In this document: piece by piece, positions 1-9,318 of the stretch
Layout: every line of letters begins with the position of its first letter
Numbering within the stretch: the first letter of the stretch is position 1
Assembly: GCF_000332195.1 (NCBI RefSeq)
Contig: NZ_KB235916.1
Coordinates: 37,176 to 75,539 of the forward strand
Direction of reading: 5' to 3'
DNA: 38,364 nucleotides
Origin: Pleurocapsa sp. PCC 7319
GTDB lineage: Bacteria; Cyanobacteriota; Cyanobacteriia; Cyanobacteriales; Xenococcaceae
Program-made: the position numbers and the translations under genes
Notes under the pieces: model-generated
Seen by the model: only the letters and a program-made list of their open reading frames with translations
What the model was told of the DNA's origin: nothing
The model's database searches: none

Positions 1-215
1 CAATAACCTACAATCAGCTCTCACTCTTTCTTGGAAATGTTTGTTCTCTGAGTAACGAGAATCAAACAGAATTTTGAGCTGCCAAAATTTGCTTTATATA
101 CCTTTGTTTCTTTTATATCAAGGTTATTTTGGCTTGTTTCAACTTATCTGATAAGTTGATTTTAATAATTTCATCGTAACTCCTTTTTTCTCCAGATTTA
201 GATGCGTTCGCCCTA
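1..215 (+). mobile_element. Right-end remnant of an ISAs1-family element
   Basis: This stretch matches, with many substitutions, the last ~210 bases of the two complete ISAs1-type copies in this window. It shares the transposase terminator hairpin (CAACTTATC/GATAAGTTG at 140-158) and the terminal sequence GATGCGTTCGCCCTA ending at 215. The rest of the element lies off the left edge. It is a related but not identical copy, so it is a separate older insertion or an isoform. Bases 216-337 between it and the next gene hold no recognisable gene. Confidence 0.85.
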
Positions 216-337
216 AATAAAACCTTGACTTGGTTCAACGCAAATTATTAAATATGAGCAGTAGAGGAAGGAGTTCACTAAATTAGTCTAGCCAGTTGTT
301 GGACAATTCTATGATGAAATACAATATTTAGTCTTAC

Positions 338-3300
338 TTATTCATCTTCAAAACCCTGAGATGTAAACTTCAGTGTTTTACAATTCTCACTCACCGTGCG
401 AATCACATTATCTGGTATTCCATCTTCTTCCTTAGCTTCAATTTCTAGAGTAACTTTAACCATCCCTTTGTTGAGACTTGTTAAATGTTGTACAACTTCA
501 TCAGCGATCTTTTGCACATCATCAATTAGACGCAGTGAACTAAGTTCCACAGTGCCGTGAAAACGTCGCTTTGGCTGAGTTTCAATAGTAACAACTGTAG
601 AAGAATCGGTTGTTAGCTCTGTACCATTGGTAGAAACAGAAACGGGGTCTACTGTATAACTACTGGTGGTAGTTTGAACCGTTTTGCCATTTCCATTATT
701 GAGCGTAGATGTATATTCTAATCGTTGTCTTTCTTCTTGTTCTGCTTTAAATTGGGCAGAAGCTACCTCTGGTTTAACTAAGAAATCAGAACTACTAAAT
801 TTAGGGGTAATTGGCTGACCTGCTTTTAAACCTAGATATTTTCCAGTAGCTTCATCGAAACCATTGGCATAAGCAAAATTTTCCTGCCAAGAACATAAAT
901 CTTTCCCTACCCCATCAGAGATCGCATCTAGTAAAACCTGTTCGTTTTTTAGTCGCGGTAGATAAAGGTAATTAGTTAGATATTTCCAGAGGGTTTTGAG
1001 GTCGATGTGGTTGGCATTTTTCCAGACATAATCATTGAGAATTTCCAGAGTTAAACGAGCAGGAGCATAGGTAGTAATTAGGTGTTCTTCATGACCTAAT
1101 TTGCGACTAGCTTGTAAGATAGGGGAGTCTTTGACTGAAAGACGATATTCTTCCCATTCTAGATCGCCTGTAGGTTCTGGTTGAGTGGGAACGAGTAACC
1201 ATTGATAAGTATCTTGCAATGACATCTTAACGGTCTTATCTGCGTCTTTTAATTTCTTCTCAGCTTGATTTTTCTGAGAGCCATTAAGGTTGAGATTTTC
1301 TTTTCCTGAATCAGCGACTATTGATTCCCAGGCTAAATATTGATTTACCAATCTCATCAAGTTTTCTTGTTTGTTTCGGTCGGGAGCAAGAAAAACCAGA
1401 AGGTTTTTACAATAGCGAGGTGCAGTACCTTTGGTATCGAGTATTTGTTTTGCTTCGGTTAAAGCATCACTACTTTTAGCTTTACTACTATGGGTTAGGT
1501 TAGGTTGGAGTACAACTAATCTAACTCCCATTGTTTCCTCATCGGGAACATCAGAAGATGAATTAGGTGCTATATGAACACCAGCAAAATCTCCCATCTC
1601 CCTATCTAGCTTAAGTCTTCTAATAATTTCATCCCAGGTTTGGTCTTCTCTGTACTGGGTAGCGCGATCGATCGCAGTACGGGTAACGTTGGGTTGAGTA
1701 TCGATCCAATATCTCTCGCTACTATCGACATAGAGATAAGTTGCTTGGTTGGTCAGTCGGCGCAGGGCATCACCAAAGGTCGCTACATTCTCTCCAGGTT
1801 GGGTACAGCCTAATTTGATTCGGCGAATATCTAACCCTTTATTGGCAGCTTTTTGCAGTGGTGCAGAACCCATGTAAATAGTTCTAGTTACCCGACGACA
1901 GGCAGAATAACGCCCTAAATTTGAATGTTGGCGGTCGAGATCGACGGGAAGGGAATTAGTACCATCCACATCTTTATCAATAATGGGCAGCCAGTTGTCA
2001 TCCAGGTAGCGAGTCAGTTCTGACTGTACCTGCGAATCAGCCATCGGTACGTTGGCAGGAAGAATCATTAAATTCTTATCGTTCTCTTGCCACAGATAGC
2101 TAATTACCTTTGCCATCAAGCGCAACACTCCGCGAGTGCGCTGGAATTTATCTAAACTCGACCAATCTTCGTACAGACGCTCAAATAATTCGGGATGGAT
2201 AGGATAAGCATCTGTAATTCTTCTTTCATAATCTTTTTCGCGACATTCTGCGGGAAATTCAGTTTTTTGGTCGCGATACATTTGGCTAAACGCACGTATA
2301 ACGGTGTCGCGAGCGGTAAATAAAGTAGGGTCGGTAATATCTTTGAACAGACGACGGCGAACGATATGGAAACTTTCTTCTGCGGTGGCAGGTCGCCAGG
2401 GAGATTCTACCCGACCAATGGCATTTTTAAGACGCTCTAAAGCTTCTTTCCCTCTATCTCCACCGATTTCAATATCCGAAGCGGGAATACTGACCACTAA
2501 TAAAGTGTTGTCGGCGTTTTTAGCTGATTCACTAAGGGTTTGGGCAAAGGTAAAGTGGGTATCGAAATCTCCCCCAGGCAGATCTTTCTCGTAATGCAGT
2601 TGACGAGCATAAGCTACCCATTCATCTACAAGAATTAGACAGGGTGAATAACGATTGAATAAATCTTTGAGCTTATCTCCAGGATTAGTAGCAGTTTGGT
2701 CTGCATCTGCAACCATTTCATAACCTTCTTTGCCCCCAAGTTGCCAAGCGATTTCTCCCCAAAGAGTTTTAACTACAGTGCCATCTTTTTTCCGTTCAGG
2801 AGTTCCAGGAGATATTTTGTTTCCTACCAGAACAGCAGTTTTGACATCTTGGGGTGGATTATCGATTCCAGTTTCGGTAAAAATGGCTTCACATCCAGGT
2901 AAGTTTTGGGCGGAAACTCCCAAACACAAATGATAGAGGGCTAACATGGCGTGGGTTTTACCACCACCAAAGTTAGTTTGTAATTCGATTACGGGGTCGC
3001 CTCCTTTGCCACTGAGACGAATCAAGGCATTAGTAAGTAAGTCTTTAAGTCCTTCAGTAAGATAGGTGCGATGAAAAAACTCTGTAGGGTCGCGATATTC
3101 ATCGGCACAGTTTTTATCATCCAGGTATACTTGCCATAAATCCGCTGCGAATTCCGCTTGCTGAAAGCGTCCTGAAGCCACATCATCGTGGGGAGTTACA
3201 ATTTCCCGCCAGGGTTTTAAACCACCTTGAGGATTACTTTCAATAGCGACATTGGTTGCTTTGCGTTTTTCATGGCGGGCTTGTTCTTCAAAGCGCAGGC

Positions 3301-3721
3301 GTAATAGTTCCTGTTTTTGCTTTTCTACCGTATCAGCTTGAGGTGCAGAAATTGAAGAGAGTAATCGGGCTGTGCTGTCTAAAGCGCGGTAAGCATCATC
3401 AGTAGAGAAATTTTTGCCATGCGCCCAATCGTTACGAACCGTTTTGAGTTCCCCAACTAAATTTCTTTCAGCGTTTCCTAAAGTCTTTTTAAAAACATTA
3501 TGCCACTCACCAAAAAATACGTTAATTAGATCGGTTACATCCTGTTGTAAGCGTTCGGCGGTAGTGCGCTTGAGATTGCGGTCTTCATATAAATGACTGA
3601 GAGCATGATTTTCCCAATGTTCGTTATAGACAGAACGCATTTCCCTTTCTACAAAAGGATACAAGCCTTCTTTTAAGGTATCTAATGATCTGCCTACTCT
3701 TTCTTTATTGGTAATAGCCAT
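338..3721 (-). CDS. DUF499 ATPase with Swt1-like HEPN N-terminus (putative anti-phage)
   Basis: A 1127-residue ATPase of the DUF499 type. The first ~150 residues resemble the Swt1-type HEPN domain (RNDWAHG around residue 100). A Walker A motif (NFGGGKTH) lies near residue 250 and a Walker B-like LILVDEW near 365; a long C-terminal region ends in a domain with SLNKGMVKVTLEIEA. I chose the MAITNKERVG start because 12 extra upstream residues (to 3757) look non-conserved. Family knowledge: DUF499 proteins recur beside DUF1156 methyltransferases, often with HerA-type helicases and DUF3780, in defence islands. The DUF1156 partner is at 5121-8042 on the same strand, separated by a toxin-antitoxin pair and a divergent LRAT gene. 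No helicase or nuclease is visible here; further members could lie beyond the left edge or have been lost next to the IS remnant. Confidence 0.85.
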   Translation of the reverse strand: MAITNKERVGRSLDTLKEGLYPFVEREMRSVYNEHWENHALSHLYEDRNLKRTTAERLQQDVTDLINVFFGEWHNVFKKTLGNAERNLVGELKTVRNDWAHGKNFSTDDAYRALDSTARLLSSISAPQADTVEKQKQELLRLRFEEQARHEKRKATNVAIESNPQGGLKPWREIVTPHDDVASGRFQQAEFAADLWQVYLDDKNCADEYRDPTEFFHRTYLTEGLKDLLTNALIRLSGKGGDPVIELQTNFGGGKTHAMLALYHLCLGVSAQNLPGCEAIFTETGIDNPPQDVKTAVLVGNKISPGTPERKKDGTVVKTLWGEIAWQLGGKEGYEMVADADQTATNPGDKLKDLFNRYSPCLILVDEWVAYARQLHYEKDLPGGDFDTHFTFAQTLSESAKNADNTLLVVSIPASDIEIGGDRGKEALERLKNAIGRVESPWRPATAEESFHIVRRRLFKDITDPTLFTARDTVIRAFSQMYRDQKTEFPAECREKDYERRITDAYPIHPELFERLYEDWSSLDKFQRTRGVLRLMAKVISYLWQENDKNLMILPANVPMADSQVQSELTRYLDDNWLPIIDKDVDGTNSLPVDLDRQHSNLGRYSACRRVTRTIYMGSAPLQKAANKGLDIRRIKLGCTQPGENVATFGDALRRLTNQATYLYVDSSERYWIDTQPNVTRTAIDRATQYREDQTWDEIIRRLKLDREMGDFAGVHIAPNSSSDVPDEETMGVRLVVLQPNLTHSSKAKSSDALTEAKQILDTKGTAPRYCKNLLVFLAPDRNKQENLMRLVNQYLAWESIVADSGKENLNLNGSQKNQAEKKLKDADKTVKMSLQDTYQWLLVPTQPEPTGDLEWEEYRLSVKDSPILQASRKLGHEEHLITTYAPARLTLEILNDYVWKNANHIDLKTLWKYLTNYLYLPRLKNEQVLLDAISDGVGKDLCSWQENFAYANGFDEATGKYLGLKAGQPITPKFSSSDFLVKPEVASAQFKAEQEERQRLEYTSTLNNGNGKTVQTTTSSYTVDPVSVSTNGTELTTDSSTVVTIETQPKRRFHGTVELSSLRLIDDVQKIADEVVQHLTSLNKGMVKVTLEIEAKEEDGIPDNVIRTVSENCKTLKFTSQGFEDE

Positions 3722-3866
3722 GTGAGAAACTCGATGTATTATTCTTAGAGTTCCCACAATCCTAAGTAAAATGTTTATTCTTCGTTGTGATTGAGATCGG
3801 ACTATTTTGGGTAGCAGAAAACTATAAAGGAAATATCACAAAATACCCTTTATAGGTTCTCTTAAT

Positions 3867-4265
3867 ATGGCACGAGGCGATCATATTTACGTTCCCACCA
3901 AAGTTCCTTTTATCAATCATCATGGGATTGATTGTGGTGGCAATTTAGTAATTGAATATAGTAAGAATGGGAGAATAGATTTAGTATCAAAACAAGCATT
4001 TACTCAAGGAAGAGATATTACAATAAAACACTACTCAGATGCTGAATGTCTTCCTCCCGAATTTGTTGTAATTCGTGCCTATAGTAGATTAGGGGAAACA
4101 GAATATTCTCTTCTCTGTAATAATTGCGAACATTTTGCCAGTTGGTGTAAAACTGGTAATCACTTTAGCGAACAAGTTCCTCAGTGGATGGATAAGGTAT
4201 GGTGTCAAGCACCTGATATTAGACCTATAGTTCCAGCTACAAATTATACGAGCTACTCCTATTAG
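3867..4265 (+). CDS. LRAT-domain (NlpC/P60-superfamily) protein
   Basis: A 132-residue protein with the signature of the lecithin-retinol acyltransferase fold: GDHIYV near the start, HHGIDCGG around residues 18-25 supplying the histidine, and NNCEHFASWC around residues 85-95 supplying the nucleophilic cysteine. Members are thiol acyltransferases or hydrolases acting on lipids or peptides. The bacterial substrate here is unknown. It is read opposite to its neighbours and sits alone between the DUF499 gene (110 bases away, divergent) and a VapBC pair (convergent). No signal peptide or clear membrane segment is seen. It may be a passenger in the island or an effector; the sequence does not decide. 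Confidence 0.8.
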   Translation: MARGDHIYVPTKVPFINHHGIDCGGNLVIEYSKNGRIDLVSKQAFTQGRDITIKHYSDAECLPPEFVVIRAYSRLGETEYSLLCNNCEHFASWCKTGNHFSEQVPQWMDKVWCQAPDIRPIVPATNYTSYSY

Positions 4266-4363
4266 TTGATTTCTACTTTAGCTGGTTTAGACTGGCTCTG
4301 ACTTCTGCGATCGCTTTTTTGGTTTGCTTTGCGCGATCACATTATCATTTTTCCCAAGGACTT

Positions 4364-4789
4364 TTATTTAACTAAATGAATCCAGCTAATTGTATCTTTT
4401 ACGCTATTAAATAATCTTTTGTCTGAAGTATAAAATTCGGCATTAAACCTCTCTGACAGAGCGAGGTAATGAGCATCGTAAGCAGCACGAAGATTGAGAC
4501 TCTTTGCCAGAGCCATAGCTCGCTCGTGCAAATTGCGATCGCCATACAGAGTAATTCCCAAATTCAAAGCCTCTTCTAATAATTGTTCTGCCTCTTCAGG
4601 TAAGATTTGTCCCGCCACACTCATGCGATGAAAGACATTAGCAACTTCATAGCCGAACAAAGTAGGAGCGATTATCTGGTAATTTCGCTCTTGCCACTCA
4701 TCCCACAAAACGATAAATGGTGAAGTTTCAGAGCTAGCTTGAACTAAAAAGACTATAAAATTGGCATCGACGCAAATAATTTCTGACAT
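4364..4789 (-). CDS. vapC: PIN-domain toxin, VapC family
   Basis: A 141-residue PIN-domain protein. VDANF at the N-terminus carries the first acidic metal ligand, an E lies in FGYEVANVF near residue 47, and AAYDAHYLAL plus YTSDKRLF supply the C-terminal acidic residues. VapC proteins are Mg-dependent ribonucleases, usually cleaving tRNA or rRNA. It overlaps the upstream antitoxin gene by one base (TAATG), the usual arrangement of a type II module. It is inserted between the two halves of the DUF499/DUF1156 pair. Confidence 0.88.
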   Translation of the reverse strand: MSEIICVDANFIVFLVQASSETSPFIVLWDEWQERNYQIIAPTLFGYEVANVFHRMSVAGQILPEEAEQLLEEALNLGITLYGDRNLHERAMALAKSLNLRAAYDAHYLALSERFNAEFYTSDKRLFNSVKDTISWIHLVK

Positions 4790-5094
4790 TATTTATCCTT
4801 CTCGCGCGTTCCCTTGCGCCTTTCGTCGGCGCGGGGTCGCTCGTCTTGAGGACAACAAGCTTGCATCAATTGTTCGTCTCTTTCTTCTCGCATCTGATGA
4901 ATGATTTCAGTTACAGATGGTTTAAAAGGTTTTCCACCACGACGGGCATAAATTTTTTTAGCTCTGGCAATAATTCTGTTTCGCTGTTTTTCCCAATCTG
5001 ACTGAGGTTTAAGCTTTTCTTCCAGTAATTTCTTTTCTTCTTCTGACAGAGAATTAATTACCTGGACTAAAGATTCAACCAACTTAGTATTCAT
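4789..5094 (-). CDS. Antitoxin partner of PIN toxin, with altered C-terminal tail
   Basis: A 101-residue charged helical protein (SLSEEEKKLLEEKL near residue 16; MREERDEQL near 70) directly upstream of and overlapping vapC, consistent with its antitoxin. The last ~25 residues (from QACCPQDERPRADERR on) are encoded by GC-rich DNA unlike the rest of the gene. That DNA contains a GCGCC/GGCGC inverted repeat at 4816-4832, so a small dispersed repeat appears to have inserted and supplied a new C-terminus. Whether this affects toxin binding is unknown; the reading frame stays open up to the toxin start. Confidence 0.75.
   Translation of the reverse strand: MNTKLVESLVQVINSLSEEEKKLLEEKLKPQSDWEKQRNRIIARAKKIYARRGGKPFKPSVTEIIHQMREERDEQLMQACCPQDERPRADERRKGTREKDK
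4816..4832. repeat. GC-rich small palindromic repeat
   Basis: GCGCC-TTTCGTC-GGCGC forms a 5-bp stem with a 7-base loop inside a GC-rich patch (about 4800-4860). It resembles the short dispersed palindromic elements common in cyanobacteria and overlaps the 3' end of the antitoxin gene. Confidence 0.5.
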
Positions 5095-5120
5095 CGTCTT
5101 ACAATATCAAGCTTACTTAT

Positions 5121-8042
5121 TTATACTACTAATTCTCCTTGAACGACTGTTTCCAACTGCTGTTCCATCGCAGCCAGACGATTTATTTCTGACCAGGATG
5201 TAACCAAACTATTGTAAGAAATTGCCTCTTGTGTCCAGCCTTGTCTGTCGCAAATTACATACAGGCGATAGGCTAAATCTCGGCATATTTCCCCTTTGTC
5301 TCCTAATTGAGCCAAGAGTTTAGCTGCACCAATTTCACCCTGTTTATCTAGGGTTTGAATTAAATATTGGGTAGCCTCCCAGTCGGGAGTGCGATCGTCC
5401 TTGGCTGGATTCCAGTTTTCGGGTAGCTCTTCTCTTTGAAGCAGTCTAACTTTACCGTTCTTGGCTGTTAGTATTCCTGCTTCTTCTAAGCCTTTGATGC
5501 TGGTATTTTTGGCTTTCGAGAGAGTTTCCGCGTCGCCATACTGTCCTTCCTCAAACTGGTACTGTTCAAACCAAGTCAAAGCCCAACGGGTATCGGGGTC
5601 AAATTCTCCTTCCTGTTCGTTCAAGAATTCATCGATATAGGAGTTAATTATCTGTAAGGCGGTACGGACGCACATGGGATTGCCATCTGCCTCTAATACC
5701 TTGCTATAGCGAGAGAATACAGACATTCCCAAACCGATGCTGGCTTGAGCTAAATCTACAGGGGCGATATTGCCTTGTTGTAGGGTTGCTAAGTCTGCGG
5801 GAAATTCTTTTTGGAGTTGTTTGAGGAATTGGCGACGGGTAACGGAGGGAGCATCATCTGTACGAGGACGACAGACAAGTGCGATAGATGATGCTAGGGC
5901 ATTTGAATTATTGGCAATCATACGATGATGTTGTTCGCTACGCATCGGTAATGTACCAGTAATGCTAAAACCAGCTTGTATTAATCCTTCAAGCATGGTT
6001 TCCCAACCAGTTGAAGCAATAGTTGAATTACCATTATTGCCATTAGTTTCCGTTTCTGTTTGTTTGAAAGCATAATAGATAGTTAGAGGATACCTATTGC
6101 TAGCCATCTTACGCATTCGTTGAAAAGCTTTGTTTAATCCCGTTTCAAAGAATTCTTTAGCTTTTTGTTTACTTCCTCCAAACCTATAGGGTGTTGCAAC
6201 TAATTCTGGTTCTTTTGGTACGAGGAGAGTGCTGAATAGATCGGGATAAATTGAGCTTAAGGAACGGCGTAACCAGACGTAAAAAAAGTCAGAGAGGTCT
6301 GCATAGCCAATATTATCGTAATAAGGCGGATCGGTTGAGACTACTATTGACTCTCGATAAATATCTGAAGTCGCTGCATCTATTTGAGTTACAATTCCTT
6401 TAGCAGAACAAGATAGATTTTGTAGAGATTCAATAGTTGAATTATATAAACTAATCCATCCACCACTAGAGTTACTAAAAGGATTTGCTTCTATATAATC
6501 CCATGTCATCGGAATAGCTTGTCTAGCAAAGGTACAACGAACTTGCTGATTGCTGTTGTGCCAAGTAGCTATTGAAGACCAATAATCAGTACATCTATCA
6601 ACAGCAAATGCTAAGTATGTTGCTAAGGCATCAGCATAAGCTGTTGTTCCAGTTCCGTCTTTATTTTGAGATAGATTATCGTTTTTAATTCCGATGCCAA
6701 TAGCATTTTTTTTAATAATTTCTCTGACTTCATCTACCAAATCACAAAAAGTATTTAAAGCAACAAGTTGACGAGATGTAAATAGTTCTCCAAACGTTTG
6801 CATACCGTAATTAGGTGTTTTGAAATCTCGCGTGTTATATGGTAGTTCTGCTTCTGGCTTCCATTCTGGTTTTGCCAAAGCAGCAATATTCTCGTTTTCT
6901 TCGTCAGGAGATAAATAAATTCTTTTCTTATTACCTTCCGCTACAATTGCCATCAATTGAGCGTTCATCCGACCTGCTTTTCCTTCGCTGCGAACATAAT
7001 CAAGATTGCTAGGAGTAGCACAAGCAAGACAAACAGCACCTTTTCTGCTGGTTGTTCCTTCAATTGGTTTACCTTCACCAGTTTTGACTTCAAACTTGAT
7101 TACTGTCGGATTTTGACTACGATCGATGATGGGTTCGACCCAAGCTTCCTTACCCTTCTTCTTAGAAAGTTGGAACGAGCGCACCAAAGGCATTTGGCAA
7201 CCACAAGCAGGATTGGGACATTTGACTGTTCTTGCCCACAACCAAGCAATTACTGTAGCTTCCCCACCTCCATGTTCTTCTGGTAAATCAACCTTCGGGT
7301 AAAGATGACCGATACGTTTTTCCGCCTCATCCCGCATCCACTGACCGTAGTAGCGCACATCTTCCGCTAGACCCTGCGCTCCTCGCCATTGATTAATGTC
7401 TTTGGTTTTTCGAGCTTCTGGGTTAACTGGAGGTTTATCTTTAAACTTTGGCGGAATCTCTATTAAAGCCTTGGTAATCAATACTGCAACGGGATTTAAA
7501 TCGCTACCGTGAGCCTCAATCCCTAATCTTTGAGCTTCTAAAGGTATCGAACCGCCACCACAAAAAGGATCGTAAACTGGTGGAGCATATTCTTGAAGAT
7601 ATTTTCTGACTGCTTCGGATTCGGTAGGTGGTTCGTGATTGTTTGCCCAAGCCAAACAACGAGCAATTTCTTTTTGTGCTGCTTCAATGATTGGCGAAGT
7701 CCCAGTTTCATCGGTTTTAATATCGTCCCAGGAAACTAAGCCTCTTACTACCTGCTTGGACTTTCCCCTAACTTCTTCCGTCTCAATTTTGCCGATTAAA
7801 TCGTGTAATCGCTGTCTCTCTGCCTGTTGCTCTTCTTCAGTAGGAAACTTATCAGGATGGGCTGAAGGGTCATCTACCAAGGAGGCAAATAATACTGCAC
7901 GACAAGCTGCCAAAGGTCGTCTTGCCCACCACAAATGTAGCGTAGAAGGATGCCCGTGCCGAATCGATTTTTCCCTAGCTGACTCTTGGTTTATTGCCTC
8001 AAGAGGCATGGAAACTTCGATTAGCTTTTTGCGGTAAGACAT
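5121..8042 (-). CDS. DUF1156 DNA methyltransferase (N6-A or N4-C type)
   Basis: A 973-residue methyltransferase. The start MSYRKKLIEVSMPLEAIN and the following REKSIRHGHPSTLHLWWARR are the conserved opening of DUF1156 proteins, so I start at 8042 and not at the upstream in-frame codon (8066). The SAM-binding motif is DPFCGGGSIPLE near residue 160, and the catalytic motif is DPPYYDNIGYADL near 570, which indicates amino-methylation of adenine or cytosine. Cysteine pairs (CPNPACGC near 277, CLAC near 337) look like an inserted zinc ribbon. Family knowledge: DUF1156 enzymes partner DUF499 ATPases in defence loci, where the methylase presumably marks self DNA. It is followed, 26 bases on, by the VapBC pair. 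Target sequence unknown. Confidence 0.88.
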   Translation of the reverse strand: MSYRKKLIEVSMPLEAINQESAREKSIRHGHPSTLHLWWARRPLAACRAVLFASLVDDPSAHPDKFPTEEEQQAERQRLHDLIGKIETEEVRGKSKQVVRGLVSWDDIKTDETGTSPIIEAAQKEIARCLAWANNHEPPTESEAVRKYLQEYAPPVYDPFCGGGSIPLEAQRLGIEAHGSDLNPVAVLITKALIEIPPKFKDKPPVNPEARKTKDINQWRGAQGLAEDVRYYGQWMRDEAEKRIGHLYPKVDLPEEHGGGEATVIAWLWARTVKCPNPACGCQMPLVRSFQLSKKKGKEAWVEPIIDRSQNPTVIKFEVKTGEGKPIEGTTSRKGAVCLACATPSNLDYVRSEGKAGRMNAQLMAIVAEGNKKRIYLSPDEENENIAALAKPEWKPEAELPYNTRDFKTPNYGMQTFGELFTSRQLVALNTFCDLVDEVREIIKKNAIGIGIKNDNLSQNKDGTGTTAYADALATYLAFAVDRCTDYWSSIATWHNSNQQVRCTFARQAIPMTWDYIEANPFSNSSGGWISLYNSTIESLQNLSCSAKGIVTQIDAATSDIYRESIVVSTDPPYYDNIGYADLSDFFYVWLRRSLSSIYPDLFSTLLVPKEPELVATPYRFGGSKQKAKEFFETGLNKAFQRMRKMASNRYPLTIYYAFKQTETETNGNNGNSTIASTGWETMLEGLIQAGFSITGTLPMRSEQHHRMIANNSNALASSIALVCRPRTDDAPSVTRRQFLKQLQKEFPADLATLQQGNIAPVDLAQASIGLGMSVFSRYSKVLEADGNPMCVRTALQIINSYIDEFLNEQEGEFDPDTRWALTWFEQYQFEEGQYGDAETLSKAKNTSIKGLEEAGILTAKNGKVRLLQREELPENWNPAKDDRTPDWEATQYLIQTLDKQGEIGAAKLLAQLGDKGEICRDLAYRLYVICDRQGWTQEAISYNSLVTSWSEINRLAAMEQQLETVVQGELVV

Positions 8043-8307
8043 GAAGTTGGCAGATAGAACAACCAACCATTGTTACTTTGTTTAATACTTTGTTACATCA
8101 GGAAAAGCTCGTACATGAAAATACCAATAATTACAGTAATCTCAGCCAGCAAAGAACAATTCTTTTTTCTTACTTTTTGTAAAGCTTAATTTTTAATTTG
8201 ACGCTCTCGCAGCCAATCTGCTTTTTTATCCAAATTTTTTTGAAGGTCGGGAAGCTTTTTTCAATGGAAAGGGAATTCTTAAAATTGATCCATGAAAATA
8301 ATCACAT

Positions 8308-9273
8308 ATGGGAATTTATCTGGACACAGTAGAGGATAACAACGAGAAGGAAGAGTGGAAAATTACAGCTATAAGACAACGATTAGGGATCGTATCGTCA
8401 CTTCCTAAAAATTCATCATCAGTTAAATGTCCTGTTTGTAACAGATTCCTTTTTACTGAGAAAGAGCTGAACGAACACATTTTCAAAGAACATAGACATG
8501 ATTACAAAATATCTAACGAGCTTATAGATTCTAAAGATTCATATTTTGATTTCAGTGAAGTCGAACAATCACAATTGTTTGATCTGGAAAAGAAAATCAT
8601 ATCTCTCCAATTAAGAATTGATCGCAACGATCGTAGTGTTGACAAAGAGTGGTTTATGTACAAAACTAACTATCAATCTAATTTGAACAACCCTCGACTC
8701 AAACAGTATCTATTTGGCTTTTTAGAATATTTAAGAGCGCATGATCTTGAGGTGAACCGACATTCAACAGATTTTGCAGCACTTTCTAGACATTTTAGCG
8801 ATGCTTATGGAAAATTACAGCCTTTTCCAAGTCATTTAGCTCAACAAGCTCGACGTGCGATCGCGCTAAAAATGAATTGGTTTTGGGAATACAAAAAAAT
8901 ACCAGAAAGCTCCCTGTTTTTCTTAACTTGGCACTTTTTTACTCACACTTATGAAGATATCGAAAAAATTAATGATCTACCAATTTTCAATGAACGACAA
9001 CAAACAGGAATTATTATTGATGGATTTCACTCAGAACTTTTAGAGGCAATTAAATTTTACTATAGTGATCGTTCAGTTCTCAATTACAACTGGTTGCACA
9101 AGCTAGAACAGCTATTAAAAGGAATTGATAATCAAAACTATGCAGATAAACTAACCTTATTTAAGGCTCGACTCTATCGTGATTGGTATGAGTTCAGCTT
9201 AGCAAAAGAAGCTTATCGTAGTATCAGAACTCATCCTGATTTTGGAGCAGAAGCAAAAGCATTTAATAGCTAA
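8308..9273 (+). CDS. Zinc-finger-like protein of an Hsp70-associated operon
   Basis: A 321-residue protein of unknown function. Residues ~41-64 hold a C2H2-like finger (CPVC ... HIFKEHRH). The rest is helical and rich in aromatic and charged residues. It is first in a plus-strand set with a coiled-coil protein and a truncated Hsp70, so it may deliver a substrate or act as an Hsp70 co-factor; this is inference from context only. The start is uncertain: an open stretch in another frame from 8264 (MEREFLKLIHENN...) also looks protein-like and stops shortly after this start, which could mean an old frameshift at the 5' end. The 265 bases before it (8043-8307) hold no other gene. Confidence 0.6.
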   Translation: MGIYLDTVEDNNEKEEWKITAIRQRLGIVSSLPKNSSSVKCPVCNRFLFTEKELNEHIFKEHRHDYKISNELIDSKDSYFDFSEVEQSQLFDLEKKIISLQLRIDRNDRSVDKEWFMYKTNYQSNLNNPRLKQYLFGFLEYLRAHDLEVNRHSTDFAALSRHFSDAYGKLQPFPSHLAQQARRAIALKMNWFWEYKKIPESSLFFLTWHFFTHTYEDIEKINDLPIFNERQQTGIIIDGFHSELLEAIKFYYSDRSVLNYNWLHKLEQLLKGIDNQNYADKLTLFKARLYRDWYEFSLAKEAYRSIRTHPDFGAEAKAFNS

Positions 9274-9318
9274 CTACTATTTACATCTTTTAAAAATATT
9301 TTGGTTGCATATTAAAAA

